DNA from: Paludibacteraceae bacterium
GTDB lineage: Bacteria > Bacteroidota > Bacteroidia > Bacteroidales > Paludibacteraceae
DNA length: 6,018 bases
Assembly: GCA_017648235.1 (NCBI GenBank)
Contig: JAGCIZ010000288.1
Location: 1-6,018, forward strand
Direction of reading: 5' to 3'
This document shows, in pieces, positions 6,017 to 6,018 of the stretch; the first letter of the stretch is position 1; every line of letters begins with the position of its first letter. The notes beneath the pieces are model-generated. The model had not been told where the DNA came from and ran no database searches. It worked only from the letters and a program-made list of their open reading frames with translations. Made by a program: the position numbers and the translations under genes.

Positions 6017-6018
6017 GC

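Noticed and set aside
6007..6017. Palindrome CGTAA-A-TTACG at the right edge
   Set aside because: Short, single copy in the window, and mostly within the probable coding tail; no partner repeat to suggest a mobile-element end or operator.

Overview
The window looks like chromosomal DNA from a member of the Bacteroidota, most likely Bacteroidales-like. It is AT-rich. Three genes are preceded by the Bacteroidota -7 promoter element TAnnTTTG, and most starts have A-rich leaders without a Shine-Dalgarno sequence. There is a lipoprotein with an acidic tail after the lipobox cysteine, and the ArgB variant (HGGGRSAT) is, from memory, the form typical of this phylum. Genus cannot be fixed from the sequence.

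Layout: (1) Positions 1-1872, minus strand: a 592-residue lipoprotein of unrecognised family, followed 22 bp downstream by the first 23 codons of a second exported protein that runs off the left edge. (2) 1873-2002: a divergent promoter region. (3) 2003-2773, plus strand: argB, an acetylglutamate kinase family enzyme, ending in a weak hairpin/T-tract. (4) 2853-5579, plus strand: a two-gene operon of manA (type I mannose-6-phosphate isomerase) and a 580-residue phosphoglucomutase/phosphomannomutase, 9 bp apart, closed by a strong terminator at 5603-5636. (5) 5637-5757: a convergent spacer with a second hairpin. (6) 5758-6016, minus strand: a 50-residue YqaE/Pmp3 membrane protein and, upstream of it, what seems to be the last 17 codons of an MnmA-like protein entering from the right edge.

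How the genes work together: ManA and the phosphohexomutase link fructose-6-phosphate, mannose-6-phosphate and the hexose-1-phosphates that feed nucleotide-sugar synthesis. ArgB belongs to arginine synthesis and has its own promoter. The lipoprotein and its truncated partner look like an envelope pair.

This is mostly an ordinary housekeeping region. I found no mobile element, CRISPR array, RNA gene or evident novel system. The points most worth checking are the lipoprotein pair (family, start site, surface export), the possible succinylated substrate of ArgB, and the two short genes near the right edge.
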